From NCBI GenBank assembly GCA_016196035.1, contig JACPYM010000104.1, positions 36,852 through 100,851 on the forward strand: a stretch of 64,000 nt of DNA, written 5' to 3'. This DNA is from Acidobacteriota bacterium (GTDB lineage Bacteria > Acidobacteriota > Blastocatellia > RBC074). Both the position numbers and the translations under genes were made by a program. Positions within the stretch are counted from its first letter, which is position 1, and each line of letters begins with the position of its first letter. Below the pieces are notes generated by a model, which was not told the origin of the DNA, did no database searches, and worked only from the letters and a program-made list of their open reading frames with translations. This document shows, piece after piece, positions 1 through 10,600 of the stretch.

Positions 1-1355
1 ATGTCGCCGGTATGGAACCAAAGCCCGTCGTCGTATGCTTTCAACACCTGCGCCGATTCGTCTTCCATCAGGTAATAACCCTGCATGACGTTATCGCCCT
101 GCACCAGCAATTCGCCGTCGGCTGCCGCGCGCACCTTCACGCCTGGGATGGGTGTGCCGATGGTGCCGACGCGATTCGCGCCGGGGCGATTGAACGAGAC
201 GACCGGCGAAGTTTCGGTCAAACCGTACCCCTGCAAAATGATGATGCCCGCGCCCAGAAAGATATAGGCCAAATCCGAGGGCAGCGCCGCGCCGCCCGAA
301 ACAAAGAAACGCAGCCGCCCGCCCACGGCTTCGCGCCATTTGCTGAACACCAGTTTATCCAAGGCTTTCAATTCCAGTCTGGTGCTGAGCGGCACGCTTT
401 TGCCCTGGTTCTGCAATTGGGCGGCTTCGCGGCCTAGCTTGACCGCCCGATGAAAGAGCTTTTGTTTCCACGGCGGCTGATCGGAGGCGCGTTTGTTGAT
501 CGTCGCGTATATCTTCTCGAAGAGGCGCGGCACCGCCGTCACGACCGACGGGCGGATTTCCCTGATGTCTTCGCCGACGTATTCGACGCCGCGCGCGTAG
601 CAAATCTGCACGCCGTAAAGCATGTAAATGTAAAGCACCGTGCGTTCAAAGACGTGCGACAACGGCAGGAAGCTGAGCGCCACATCGTCGGGCCGCAGTT
701 CAAAGACCTGGCCCGAATTGAGCGCGTTGTTCACCAGATTGCGATGCGTGAGCATCACGCCTTTGGGGTCGCCGGTCGTGCCCGACGTGTAAATGATCGT
801 CGCCAGGTTTTCAGGCTGGGCTTGCGCCGCCAATTCCGCATACAGGTTTGGCTGGTGTGTGCGCTCTTCGGCGCCGCGTTTTTCCAGTTCGGAGAGCGCG
901 AGCACATCCTTAGCGTCCTCTTTGGGCGCTTCGAACATGATCAAGCGCGGGCGGTCTTTTTTCAGCGCGGCCAATGCAGCAGCAATGCGTTTCAATTGGC
1001 GATTGGTCGAGACGAACAGGATGCGCGCGCCGCTGTTGCGCAAGATGAATTCGACCTGATCAACAGACTGGGTTGGGTAGATCGGCACGTTGACCGCGCC
1101 TGTCGCCAGAATGGCGTAATCGGTCAGGCTCCATTCCGGGCTGCTTTCGGCGAGCAAGGCCACCCGTTCCCCTGGTTTGACGCCCAGCGAGTGCAAACCG
1201 AGCGCGACATTGCGCACGCGTTCGGCCAACTCAGCGCCCGTGATTTCGTGCCATTGCTTGTCGCGTTTGAAGCGCATCACGATCTCGGAGGCGCGCCGCC
1301 GGACAGCCGTCGCAAACAACTCGTTAAGGGTGCGCGGGGAATCCGCACTCATCAT
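1..1355 (-). CDS. Long-chain fatty-acid--CoA ligase (AMP-forming), 3' part missing
   Basis: Activates long-chain fatty acids to acyl-CoA through an acyl-adenylate; a member of the ANL (acyl/aryl-CoA synthetase) superfamily. The gene runs off the left edge, so about 450 N-terminal residues are visible out of roughly 600 expected. The translation has the AMP/ATP-binding loop [11 protein letters not shown] near residue 186, [12 protein letters not shown] shortly after, [10 protein letters not shown] in the middle, and is cut just after the adenylate-binding HTGD motif. The start is the first of two adjacent ATGs, preceded by AGGTG. It is read divergently from the methyltransferase-like gene. The motifs make the family secure; fatty-acid chain preference is inferred from FadD15-like similarity. 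Confidence 0.93.
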   Translation of the reverse strand, partial: MMSADSPRTLNELFATAVRRRASEIVMRFKRDKQWHEITGAELAERVRNVALGLHSLGVKPGERVALLAESSPEWSLTDYAILATGAVNVPIYPTQSVDQVEFILRNSGARILFVSTNRQLKRIAAALAALKKDRPRLIMFEAPKEDAKDVLALSELEKRGAEERTHQPNLYAELAAQAQPENLATIIYTSGTTGDPKGVMLTHRNLVNNALNSGQVFELRPDDVALSFLPLSHVFERTVLYIYMLYGVQICYARGVEYVGEDIREIRPSVVTAVPRLFEKIYATINKRASDQPPWKQKLFHRAVKLGREAAQLQNQGKSVPLSTRLELKALDKLVFSKWREAVGGRLRFFVSGGAALPSDLAYIFLGAGIIILQGYGLTETSPVVSFNRPGANRVGTIGTPIPGVKVRAAADGELLVQGDNVMQGYYLMEDESAQVLKAYDDGLWFHTGD

Positions 1356-1608
1356 GCTTTTCACCTGTGTTGATGGGTTGTTCTCTTAGGGAAATCGCTT
1401 ATTGCAAGCTTTGACAATGCGGGGTGGATATTCAGGCTTGCCCGGAAATTTGTCAATTTTCCGGCTGCTGGGCGCGTGGCCACAATTGCGCACAGCCCTG
1501 TGAGCGGGCGTATCATTGCGATATGATCGCCGCCTCGTTCATCAATCCCCGGCAGGCCCGACAGGCATTTCCGGGCAACCGACCACTTTTAGCTTCTGCA
1601 TTGCGACT

Positions 1609-3021
1609 ATGCGCATTCGTCTCACTCTCATTTTCTGGTTATGCCTGGCGTTGACGACGCTGCTGTTGGCGCAAGCCGCGCGCGAGCAAACAGCGCGCTA
1701 CCTCACCCACGCCGAGGCGCAACCGCTGCTGCAGTTGATGAATGAAATCCTGCCCGCCGAACTGAAGGACAAAGACGCGCGCGCTCAGGCCGCCTTGTGG
1801 CCGGCCTGGGTGCAGCGGCAGGACGCCGCCGTGCGCGCCCGCTTGCGGCAAGGCGACGAAGACACGCTCGTCAACTTCCTGCTCTTCGGCGTGTCGTTCA
1901 CGCCACAGCCGCGCATGACGGCTGCTGAATTGGCGCGCTTCAAAGCCGCGCCGGGGGCGAGCGCGCTGAGCGCCGTGTTTAACGCGCGCCTGAATGACCT
2001 GTTGCGCGGGCTGGCCGAGCCGGGGACGAATGAGCGGCTGATTTTCTTGCGCAAGCTGGTGGTGCGCGATGACCGGCAGCCCGACACGCCCGCTGGCCGC
2101 ACCAACTTGCGCGAATACGTGCTCACGCAATTGCTGCGCGTGCTCAACGAACAGGAAGGCTATCAGCGCACGCTTGAAGCGGCGCGCGCGGCGGGCGGCG
2201 CGAATGAGGAGTTCATCGAACGCTCGAAGCTCTATCGCGCGCGCGGCCTCTCGTTGGACACCACGCTCGCGCCCAACTTCGCCATCGAAGAGTCGTTGAA
2301 GGCCTTGAAAGCGCGCGGTCTGTTCACGTCCGCCAGCGTCAAAAAAGTCGCCATCGTCGGGCCGGGGCTGGATTTCACCGACAAGGCCGGCGGCTACGAC
2401 TTCTATCCCGAACAGACATTGCAGCCGTTTGCGCTGATTGATGCGCTGCTGCGGCTGGGGCTGAGCAGCGCTGAGACCTTGCAAGTGACAGCCTGCGACC
2501 TTAGCCCGCGCGTGCTGGAACACCTGACGCGCGCCGCCCAGCGCGCCACGCAGGGGCAGGCTTACACCGTGCAATTGCTGCACGATCCGCAGGCGCAATG
2601 GAAACCGGAACTGCTGAAATACTGGCAGGGCTTCGGCAATCAAATCGGCAAGGCGGTTGCGCCCAGCGCCGTGCCTGAAGCGCTCAAAGGGCTGGAACTG
2701 CGCGCCGTGCGCATCAATCCCGCCATCGTCGCGTGCATTCATCCGGTGGATTTGAACATCGTCTTTCAGCGCTTGCCGCAACCCGCAAACTTCGACCTCA
2801 TCATCGCGACGAACATCCTTGTCTATTACGACGTGTTCGAGCAGTCATTGGCCCTGTCGAATATCGAAAGCATGCTGCGGCCAGGCGGGCTACTGATGTC
2901 GAACAATGCGCTGCTGGAATTGCCTGTGCTGAGGATGAAGTCGGTCGGCTATCAGACGACCGTCTATTCGGAGCGGGCCAATGACGGCGATCACATCGTC
3001 TGGTATCAACGCGCGCAATGA
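1609..3021 (+). CDS. Exported SAM-dependent methyltransferase-like protein
   Basis: A 470-residue protein chosen to start at the ATG that begins a clear signal peptide (MRIRLTLIFWLCLALTTLLL, then AQA); the frame is open to an upstream start at 1516 that would spoil the signal. The C-terminal half contains a glycine-rich segment VAIVGPGLDFTD near residue 245, an acidic VTACDLSP segment and FDLIIATNILVYYD near residue 400. This order matches a Rossmann-fold class I methyltransferase of the CheR-like type. The N-terminal half is helical and not recognised. An exported methyltransferase is unusual, so it may be catalytically inert or act on periplasmic substrates. No strong ribosome-binding site is visible. 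Confidence 0.65.
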   Translation: MRIRLTLIFWLCLALTTLLLAQAAREQTARYLTHAEAQPLLQLMNEILPAELKDKDARAQAALWPAWVQRQDAAVRARLRQGDEDTLVNFLLFGVSFTPQPRMTAAELARFKAAPGASALSAVFNARLNDLLRGLAEPGTNERLIFLRKLVVRDDRQPDTPAGRTNLREYVLTQLLRVLNEQEGYQRTLEAARAAGGANEEFIERSKLYRARGLSLDTTLAPNFAIEESLKALKARGLFTSASVKKVAIVGPGLDFTDKAGGYDFYPEQTLQPFALIDALLRLGLSSAETLQVTACDLSPRVLEHLTRAAQRATQGQAYTVQLLHDPQAQWKPELLKYWQGFGNQIGKAVAPSAVPEALKGLELRAVRINPAIVACIHPVDLNIVFQRLPQPANFDLIIATNILVYYDVFEQSLALSNIESMLRPGGLLMSNNALLELPVLRMKSVGYQTTVYSERANDGDHIVWYQRAQ

Positions 3022-3045
3022 AGCAGCCGCGCGCGCTGTTTGCGT

Positions 3046-3858
3046 TCACTGAAACATTTTCGGATCAATCGCGACATTCTGTTTGTACTCGTTGATGGTG
3101 ACGGTCAGCGTGCCGACCGGGCGTTGACGCAGGATCGGAAAGGTGACGACCTGGATCAACTTGTGCGGCAGCTTGAGGCCGTCCACCTCGCGGAAGTCCG
3201 CGGTCTCGACATAAAAATCGGCGGTGGGCTGGTCATCGCTCCTCGATTGCACATCGTTGCTCAAGGCGCCGATTTGTTGCGGGATGGTGACGCGGCCAAA
3301 CTCGCTGCGCACCCACATGAAAGTTTCAGCGTCGAAGCAAAGCCTGACCACGTTCGCTTTCTTATCGCGTTTGTATTCGACCACGTAAGCCAGTCGCCCG
3401 TTGATCTTCTTCGTGCCGCGCGCCTCGATCTTCGCGTCGGGCGCGGGCTCGGTGAGCAGCGCGTTGTAAAGCGCGATGCCGTTGGTGAAAAAGCCCGAGG
3501 CCAGCATCTCGCGGTACTTGTCTTCGACGACGTTGTATTCGCGCGTGAAGGAAGGTCGGAAGAGCTGTTTGCCTTTGTCGTAGATCAAGCGCCAGGTCGC
3601 ATCCTGAAAGCTGTAAGCCAGTGCAACGCGGTCGGGCGCTTCGGACATAATCAAGGCTTGCACCTCGGCCTGGTTCTCGCGCTTGACCGTGCCGATGGCG
3701 ACACGGGTTTTGATCTTCGCCAGCGCCTCTTTGCCACCGGCGGCGGCCAGATGTTTGTTGACGATCTCGGTCGCGGAAAGCTTTTCTTGAAAGCCCTGCA
3801 CGCCAGCGGTCAGGCTGAACGCCGTCAGCAAAGCCAGTAAGCAGGCAATTCGTTTCAT
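3046..3858 (-). CDS. Exported outer-membrane lipoprotein-sorting-like (LolA/LolB-fold) protein
   Basis: A 270-residue protein with a signal peptide (MKRIACLLALLTAFSLTAG) followed by a helix that resembles the start of many acidobacterial LolA-like proteins (ATEIVNKHLAAAGGKEAL). The rest is predicted beta-rich, with repeated segments such as INGRLAYVVEYKRDKK and FYVETADFREVDGLKLPHK that fit a half-barrel lipid-binding fold. It lies downstream of the TonB receptor on the same strand, but a terminator and a palindromic repeat lie between them, so it is probably a separate unit. The precise cargo is unknown. Confidence 0.6.
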   Translation of the reverse strand: MKRIACLLALLTAFSLTAGVQGFQEKLSATEIVNKHLAAAGGKEALAKIKTRVAIGTVKRENQAEVQALIMSEAPDRVALAYSFQDATWRLIYDKGKQLFRPSFTREYNVVEDKYREMLASGFFTNGIALYNALLTEPAPDAKIEARGTKKINGRLAYVVEYKRDKKANVVRLCFDAETFMWVRSEFGRVTIPQQIGALSNDVQSRSDDQPTADFYVETADFREVDGLKLPHKLIQVVTFPILRQRPVGTLTVTINEYKQNVAIDPKMFQ

Positions 3859-3879
3859 GATTGTCCCTCATTGGAAAAG

Positions 3880-3962
3880 TACAGCGGACTGTCAGTCCGC
3901 TGACCGTCTCGGTGCTTGAGCGACTGGCCGAGCCTGCCAGCGGACTCACAGTCCGCTGTACA
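3880..3962. repeat. Double palindromic intergenic repeat (family A, GCGGACTG variant)
   Basis: Two short palindromes with the core CAGCGGACTG-n-CAGTCCGCTG are separated by about 30 bases. A second copy of the whole arrangement lies at 49167-49250. The cores resemble the GCAGGCTG-n-CAGCCTGC palindromes around the RAYT transposase gene at 16 kb, so they are probably REP-type elements of the same general class. Confidence 0.75.
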
Positions 3963-4000
3963 ACCAGACCAATGTCCGTCCTACAGTTCAGTACCCGGAT

Positions 4001-4035
4001 TGAGAAAAGGGCGAGGCCTGCTGAAGACCTCGCCC
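4001..4035 (-). terminator. Rho-independent terminator of the TonB receptor gene
   Basis: On the minus strand GGGCGAGG and CCTCGCCC form an 8-bp perfect stem with an 11-base loop, followed directly by TTTTCTC. It begins about 30 bases after the stop codon of the receptor gene. Confidence 0.7.
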
Positions 4036-4067
4036 AATTGAAAAATTCTGTCAGCGTTCGCGCGCTT

Positions 4068-7000
4068 TTAGAATTGGAGTTTCAGAGCCAGTTGAACGTG
4101 CCGCCGTCCGAACCGGCTGGCCGGCACGAAGTCCAGGCTGCTGATGTCCGCTTCGCCCACGCCCGCAAACAGATTGGCATGGTTGAACGCGTTGTACATC
4201 TCGCCGCGGAACTGCAACTCGTACCTCTCCGTCAGGAAGAACTTCTTGTAGATGCCCAGGTCGAGGTTCCACTGCCCCGGCCCACGGAAGAGGTTGCGCG
4301 CAGTCATCGTAGTCGGATACGGCCCCACTTCAACGCCGCCTGATTTGTCAGTGAAGTCGCTCGGCTTCTGATTGCTCAGGCTGATGAAGTTGAAGCGATT
4401 CGGATCGCCCGTGTCTTTCGGGTTGCCGCTGCCCGTAGTCTGGAGCGTCCCGGTCGGCACCAAGCGCAAACAGACGGTGATGCCGTTACTGCAATCGAAG
4501 GTCGTGAACGGGCTGCCGGTTTGCGCCGTCAAGATGCCATTGAACGACCAGCCATGCAGAATCTGCTTGCCGATGCCGTGCATCCCCTTCGCAAACGGGA
4601 TTTCCCAGTTGTAACCGAGCGTGAAGATGTGCCGGACATCGAAGTCCGCGTAGCCATAATCAAGCCGGTTGTTGAACGGATCGAGCAGGCCCAGGTTGAA
4701 GCTGTTGGCCGACTCGCTAAAGGTCGTGCTCAGATTGTCGCGCGCGACGCTGTAACGATACTTGGCCGTCAGTTGCAATCCGCTGCTGCGGAAGTTGGTG
4801 CTCTCCAGCCCGGCGACCAAGCCCCTGAATCTGGAGTAGCCGCCATTGCCACGTTCGTTGATGTTGCCGTATTGCCCGTTCAACCGCGTCACCGTACCGC
4901 CAAGGGCCGGGGGACGCGCAACCGAACTGTTGAGATACTGCGAGCCGAAACCGGTGCGGTTGTAGTTCTCCAGCGAATAGAGCTTGCTGCCCACCGAGCC
5001 GGTGAATTCGAGCGAAACCACCGTGCGCGAGAACAACTCGCGCTGTAGCGCCACGCTGTAGAAACTGGAGAAGGCCGTCACGATGTCGGGACGCACCCAA
5101 CGCAGACTGACAGTGGGAAGCACTTTGCTGCCACTCGCGCCAGCCAGCGGGCCGGCATTGTTCGGTGTCACCGCGATTGACGGCACGTCCGTCCCCGCCA
5201 GCAGCGAAACCACCGCATAGCTGGGCGGATTCTGGATGACGTTGTAGGTGACGTTGCCGAAGTTGCGTTCGTAGGCGATGCCGTAGCCGCCGCGCAGCGA
5301 GGTCTTGCCATTGCCAAACACGTCCCAGGCAAAACCGATGCGCGGCGCGAAATTGTTCAGGTCTTTCTGCCACAAGCCGCCGACCGGGCTGTCCTGCGCG
5401 ATCTGCACCTTGCCGTTGCGAATGCGCTCCTGCAACGATGAGCCGGAACCGAAGTAGAAGTTGGAATCCTTCTTCGGGTCCTTGTTGTGCTGCACGCCGA
5501 AATACTCCCAGCGGATACCCAGATTCAGCGTGAGATGCGGTTTGACGCGCCAGGCATCGTTCCCGTAGAAGGCGAAGTCGTGATAGCGGTTGCTGCGCGT
5601 GAAGTCGGGCGGGCCGACCGGCAGCGTCAGCGTGTCGCCGGGGAACTTGCCTTGCGGGAAGACCGCCGCCTGAAAGATCGTCAACTGGCCGCGCACGAAG
5701 TTATTCAGCCCGCTGACAGTGTTGGCGCCCAACTGCTCGGTCGCGTTCTCATAAGCGCCGAAGGCGCGGTTGTCTTGCAGATAGACATACTGGCCGCCGA
5801 AGCGGAACTGGTGTTTGCCCTTGTTCCAGTTCACGTCCTCGGCCACCTGGCCGACGTTCTGCGGGCCGCCGAAGGGAATGGCGTTGCCCGGCGTGAATTG
5901 CGAATAGCCGGGGAACGACAGCAGGAAGCTGCGAATCCTGGCCGTGCCGCCGGTCAGATAGAGCGTCGGGCTGACGGCCTGTTTGCCGAGCGGCTGTTGC
6001 AGGTTGAGCCGGTTGTAGGTGAGCTTGCTTTGCGAAATCAGGTTCGGCGTGATGGTGCGCGTGACCGAGATCAGGAAGTTGTTGTTGAAGATGGTCTGGC
6101 CGGAATCGAAACCGTCATACGGGCTGTAGTTCAAGGAACCGGCCGCGTTGACGCGGCTATCCAGCGCGTAGCGGCCATAGACCTGCGTCTTGTCGCTGAT
6201 GTTCCAATCCACGCGCGAATTGGTTTGATAGGTGTTTTGCGGACTGCCCGCGCCCTGATCGGTCGGGATTGAAAACTTGGTTTGTCCGAAGGCCGGCGTG
6301 TTGGCTGGCAACGTAGCGAAGGGGCTATTGGCGCCGAACGCGCCCGCGCCACCGAGCGAAGCCACCACATCGCCAACCGTGTAGACGGTGCCGTTGATGG
6401 GCCGCGCCAGCTTGTAGGGCGCAAAGAAGGACTGGGTAGCGGCGTTGGAAGCGGCGATCAATTGCGGCGTGGGCACGACGTTGATGACCGGCCCGGTGCT
6501 GCGCACGCGCGTCCATTCGGTGCTGCTGAAGAACTGTAGCTTGTCTTTTTTGATCGGGCCGCCCAGCGAGTAACCGAACTGATTGCGCGTGAAGCCGCCT
6601 TTTTCGTTGCCCTGCGCGTTGTTGTCGAAGCCATTGGAAGCCGTCGCGGCAACGCGGTTGAACTCGAAGAGCGTGCCGTGGAAATTATTGGTGCCGGATT
6701 TGGTCGCCACGTTGACGATGCCGCCCGAAGCGCGCCCATACTCGGCGGAGAAGTTCGAGGTGATGACACGGAATTCCTGCACCGAATCGAGCGGCACGGT
6801 CTGGCCGACGCCCGCCACGAACGAATCGTTGTTGTCAGCGCCGTCCAGCGTAATGTTGGTGCTGGCCGCGCGCTGCCCGTTGATCGAAACGCCCACGCCA
6901 CGGCCCGACGCGCCATTGGGGTCGGCGGCGACGTTGCCCGAAAGCACGACCAGCGCATACGGATTGCGCGTCAAGGTCGGCAATTCGGTGACCTGTTTGC

Positions 7001-7433
7001 CCGAAACCACATCAGAGAGTTCCTGATGCGTGGTGTTGACTTCCACCCCGCCCCCCGCGACGATTTCGACGACGTTGCCAGTAATCGCGGTGAGCGACAT
7101 TGCGGTGTCCAAGCTGATCTTGGCGCCCACGGTGATGTTGACCTGTTGGGAGCTGTCGGCAAAGCCTTTGGCTTTGACCGTGACGCTGTAAATGCCTGGT
7201 TGCAGATTGGTGATGACGTAAACCCCATCCGAGCCGGTTGTGGCCGTGCGTTCCGCGCCCGTGCCGGTGGATTTCACTGTAATGCTGGCAGCAGGAATGA
7301 CTGCGCCATTTGGGTCAGCCACTTTGCCGATGATCTGGCCGGTCTCGGTTTGCGCCCATGCCGTGCCGAAACTGGCGACCGCCAGCAGGATGATTGACGC
7401 CGCAAACAATCCTAAGCATCGTTTGGTCTTCAT
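4068..7433 (-). CDS. TonB-dependent receptor, Oar-like, with carboxypeptidase-regulatory N-terminal domain
   Basis: A 1121-residue outer-membrane protein. The start is the ATG that begins the signal peptide (MKTKRCLGLFAASIILLAVA, then cleavage near AWA-QTE) and is preceded by GGAGGG at good spacing. Residues of about 30-110 form a CarboxypepD_reg-like beta-sandwich (GQIIGKVADPNGAVIPAA). A plug domain follows (VSINGQRAASTNITLDGADN, EFRVITSNFSAEYGRASGG) and then a long beta-barrel ending in an aromatic residue (LKLQF), the usual barrel-assembly signal. Such Oar/OmpA-like receptors are greatly expanded in Acidobacteria and usually import oligosaccharides or other large nutrients. The ligand here is unknown. 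Confidence 0.93.
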   Translation of the reverse strand: MKTKRCLGLFAASIILLAVASFGTAWAQTETGQIIGKVADPNGAVIPAASITVKSTGTGAERTATTGSDGVYVITNLQPGIYSVTVKAKGFADSSQQVNITVGAKISLDTAMSLTAITGNVVEIVAGGGVEVNTTHQELSDVVSGKQVTELPTLTRNPYALVVLSGNVAADPNGASGRGVGVSINGQRAASTNITLDGADNNDSFVAGVGQTVPLDSVQEFRVITSNFSAEYGRASGGIVNVATKSGTNNFHGTLFEFNRVAATASNGFDNNAQGNEKGGFTRNQFGYSLGGPIKKDKLQFFSSTEWTRVRSTGPVINVVPTPQLIAASNAATQSFFAPYKLARPINGTVYTVGDVVASLGGAGAFGANSPFATLPANTPAFGQTKFSIPTDQGAGSPQNTYQTNSRVDWNISDKTQVYGRYALDSRVNAAGSLNYSPYDGFDSGQTIFNNNFLISVTRTITPNLISQSKLTYNRLNLQQPLGKQAVSPTLYLTGGTARIRSFLLSFPGYSQFTPGNAIPFGGPQNVGQVAEDVNWNKGKHQFRFGGQYVYLQDNRAFGAYENATEQLGANTVSGLNNFVRGQLTIFQAAVFPQGKFPGDTLTLPVGPPDFTRSNRYHDFAFYGNDAWRVKPHLTLNLGIRWEYFGVQHNKDPKKDSNFYFGSGSSLQERIRNGKVQIAQDSPVGGLWQKDLNNFAPRIGFAWDVFGNGKTSLRGGYGIAYERNFGNVTYNVIQNPPSYAVVSLLAGTDVPSIAVTPNNAGPLAGASGSKVLPTVSLRWVRPDIVTAFSSFYSVALQRELFSRTVVSLEFTGSVGSKLYSLENYNRTGFGSQYLNSSVARPPALGGTVTRLNGQYGNINERGNGGYSRFRGLVAGLESTNFRSSGLQLTAKYRYSVARDNLSTTFSESANSFNLGLLDPFNNRLDYGYADFDVRHIFTLGYNWEIPFAKGMHGIGKQILHGWSFNGILTAQTGSPFTTFDCSNGITVCLRLVPTGTLQTTGSGNPKDTGDPNRFNFISLSNQKPSDFTDKSGGVEVGPYPTTMTARNLFRGPGQWNLDLGIYKKFFLTERYELQFRGEMYNAFNHANLFAGVGEADISSLDFVPASRFGRRHVQLALKLQF

Positions 7434-7684
7434 AGAGACACCCTCCGTTGAATTTGGGTTGATCGGAAATTGGTTTGATGGCCGCCAGTATCCCACCCCA
7501 TCCGGTCACGGCCTGGAAAAGCATTGCGCGGATTTGGACGCGGCCCGATGGGAATTCAAGAAAACTGTCTGGCCCTCAAATTCTGATGAATTCTGGCGAT
7601 GAAGGTAAATGATTCGCCTGACAGGCCGCAAGTCTAATTAATCGCTATGCTTATTTTTTTTTGCAGGCCAGCCAAAATCGCGGA

Positions 7685-10600
7685 TCATGCTTCCCACGTC
7701 TTCAATCGTTCCATCAGCCCAATCAACTCGGCGCGTCGCCGCTCGAACAGCGCAAACAGATAGAGAATGAAAATGCCGAACGCGATGCCGCTCACATACC
7801 ACAACCAGCCCCAACCCAGGCTCAACGCCGCGTGCCAGACCATCGTGATGACCGCCAGCAAGAGAAACGCCGTGCCCAGGAACAGATACGCGCGCACTTG
7901 CAGCAGCATTCCCAACAGCACACCCGCCACCGACAACACCGCCAACATCAGCGGCAGCCAAGCTGAAGCCCCTACTCCGTGGATGAAAATGTCCGCCGTC
8001 GAAGAAACGTAAATCGTGATCAACGCCGCATAGCGAAAGGCCGCCATCTGTTCGCGCGTCAACTGTTCACGGTTGAGGTGCGCCGCCGCCAGCACCGACA
8101 ACGCCGCCGGAATCAGCCACACCTGCGGATGCGCCAGGAAGCCGTAATCCTCTGTGCGCTGCAACCAATGCCACCAGCCGCCATTCGCCGCCAGCGCCGC
8201 CAGCAAGCCAAACCCAAACGAACGGCGCATCACTGACAGCAAGCCGTAAAACAAACCGACCAGCAGCAGCAATCCCGCGTAATCCACGCGCGATTCCAAA
8301 AGCCAGAATCCCAGGCTCGGCAGCAGCGGCAAAAAGACACCCGTGCGCGCCAGCGGCTCGGCCAAGACGACGCGCCCGCGCCGCCGCAATTGTTCCGCCA
8401 CGCCTACGCCCGCGAAAGCCAGCGCCAGCACCGCCAGCGGCCAATACTGTTTGAACATCCCGCCGAACAGCCACGGCGCGCTCAAGCGCAGATGCGCCAG
8501 CAACAACACGGCGAGGATTTCAGCCGCGTAAACATAACGTCCACGTTGTTCGGCCCGTAATTCAAACGGATCGCGCCCGCGCCATAACGCAAAGGCGACT
8601 GACACGACGCAAAGCGCCAGCAAGCAGATCGTCAACGCCGCCTTGGCCCACCAACCCAACGGCACGTAACCAATGTCGTTTGTTTGCGCCCACTCAAAGA
8701 ACAACAACAGCGCCAGCAGGCCCAAGCCAAACAGCCCCGCGCCAAACAACACGCGCCTTGTCGCGCTTTCCCATGCACCCAACGCGCGCGGCCAGACCAC
8801 GAATTCCGCCGCGCGCGTGCCAAAGAAGGTGAGCGCCAGCGTCAACGTCAACGCCAGCAAGGTAACCGCGCGATTTGCGTCTTGGGCATAACCAGGCAAA
8901 TTCAACGCAACCCAGAGCCACGCGGTCATTGCGCCAAGTTCCAAAACCAGCGCCACCATTTGCCCCCACTGACGATAACCGGTTTGCAACCTGCCTTGCG
9001 GCGCTGCCGCCAGAGGTGCGGAAGGGCTGTGCCCTTCCGTGGGCGGCGCTACTTGTTCAGGGGCTACGCCCCCAATTGGCGTCAACCAGCCAACTGCCAA
9101 GGGCGCCAACAGCGCCACACTCGCGGCCAACATTCGCTGCGGCCAACTGACAACCGCCCAACTCGACGACAAGGCCGCCAAAACAGCGCCAGCCGCCAAA
9201 CCTGTTTCGGCATATAGCAACCAAACAGCACTGGCGTTGGCCGCTTCCACCAACCGGGGCAGACGCCAGCCGCGCAGCGCCACAACCAGCTTCGCACGTT
9301 GCCGCCAAACCAATGCCACCGCCAATGCATAGCCGGTCAATGTTAAGGCGGCGGCGACCAGCAAAAACTGCGCAGACAAATTCTGCCGGTCTACCAACGC
9401 CGCCACAGTCGCCAACCCGGCGATGAACAACACCGCGAACCGATAGGCAAACAGCGCGTCCCATAAACAAGCCAGACACAATGTCATCACCGAGGCCAAA
9501 GCCGCGCCCGCGATCCAGCCTTTCACGGGCAACGGCTGCGCGCCGTTGAAATCCAGGCTCAATCCAACCACCACCTTCAAGCAAGTCAGCAGCAGCAATA
9601 ACACAGCAGCGAATTGATGGAACGCTGGCACGCTCGTTCTGGCCTCGGCAGTGGTGCGCAAGACCTTCAATTCGAGCCACAGACTCAACAGCGCCACGGC
9701 GGCCAGCGCGGTCACGTTCAACAGCGCGACATCCAGCAACGTCCCAGGGCCTTTGCTATATCCAAAAATCCATTCCGTCAGCGCCAGACAGGTCAACAGC
9801 CCGGCTGCATAAAAATAACTATGGCTGCGGCGGGCCACTGCCAGCCCAATGGATAAGGCGGCAACACCAGCCAACGCCACGACGCCGCGCCAAGGCCCGC
9901 CCGGCGCGTTGAAATCAAGCAGGCTCAGCCAGACCGTAGCGACGCTCAAACAAATGGCCCACAGCGTTGCACTGTCCGCCGTCGTTTTGGATTGCGCGAG
10001 CAACGCATTCAACCATTCTGTTAAACGGGCGCGCACGCGATTGTGCCCAACGGTAAATTGCGCTTCACGCCGCGCCAGCAATACAAGCCACAACATTGCC
10101 CACGCCGTCACCACGGTCATCGCCAACAGCGTGTGATAGCTCAACCAGTTTTCCGGCGCAAAACGTTGCAGCGTGCAAGCCAGCAGCACGCCCAATGAGA
10201 GCATTGTCAGCGCCACATTGCGCACGCACGGCAAGGTGCGCGCATTCTGCCGTGTGTAAACGAAACAGGTTGCGACAGCCAGCCACGCCGCCCAGCCAAG
10301 CCCATCCCCGACTGTGCGCGCAAATTCGCTCGGCCACACCGTCAACCAGCCCAGCGACAACGCCAACAAGCTCAGTAGCCCTAGCAGCGCGCCCGTTAGT
10401 GCGCGCACCTGCCAACGCAACCAAGCCGCATCCACCGCCCGCGCGGCCCGCAACCAGCCCAGCGCATAACCCGCGCCCGTCAGCAGATTTAATTGCACCA
10501 GCCGCGCCCATTCATGGCCGCGAATCAGACCGCCTTGATTCTCCACCCACATCGCGTAACCCACAGTCACGGCGGCATTGAGCAACAACCCGCCCGCCCA

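Noticed and set aside
450..1373. Open frame on the plus strand opposite the acyl-CoA ligase
   Set aside because: The minus strand encodes clear ANL-family motifs across the same bases.
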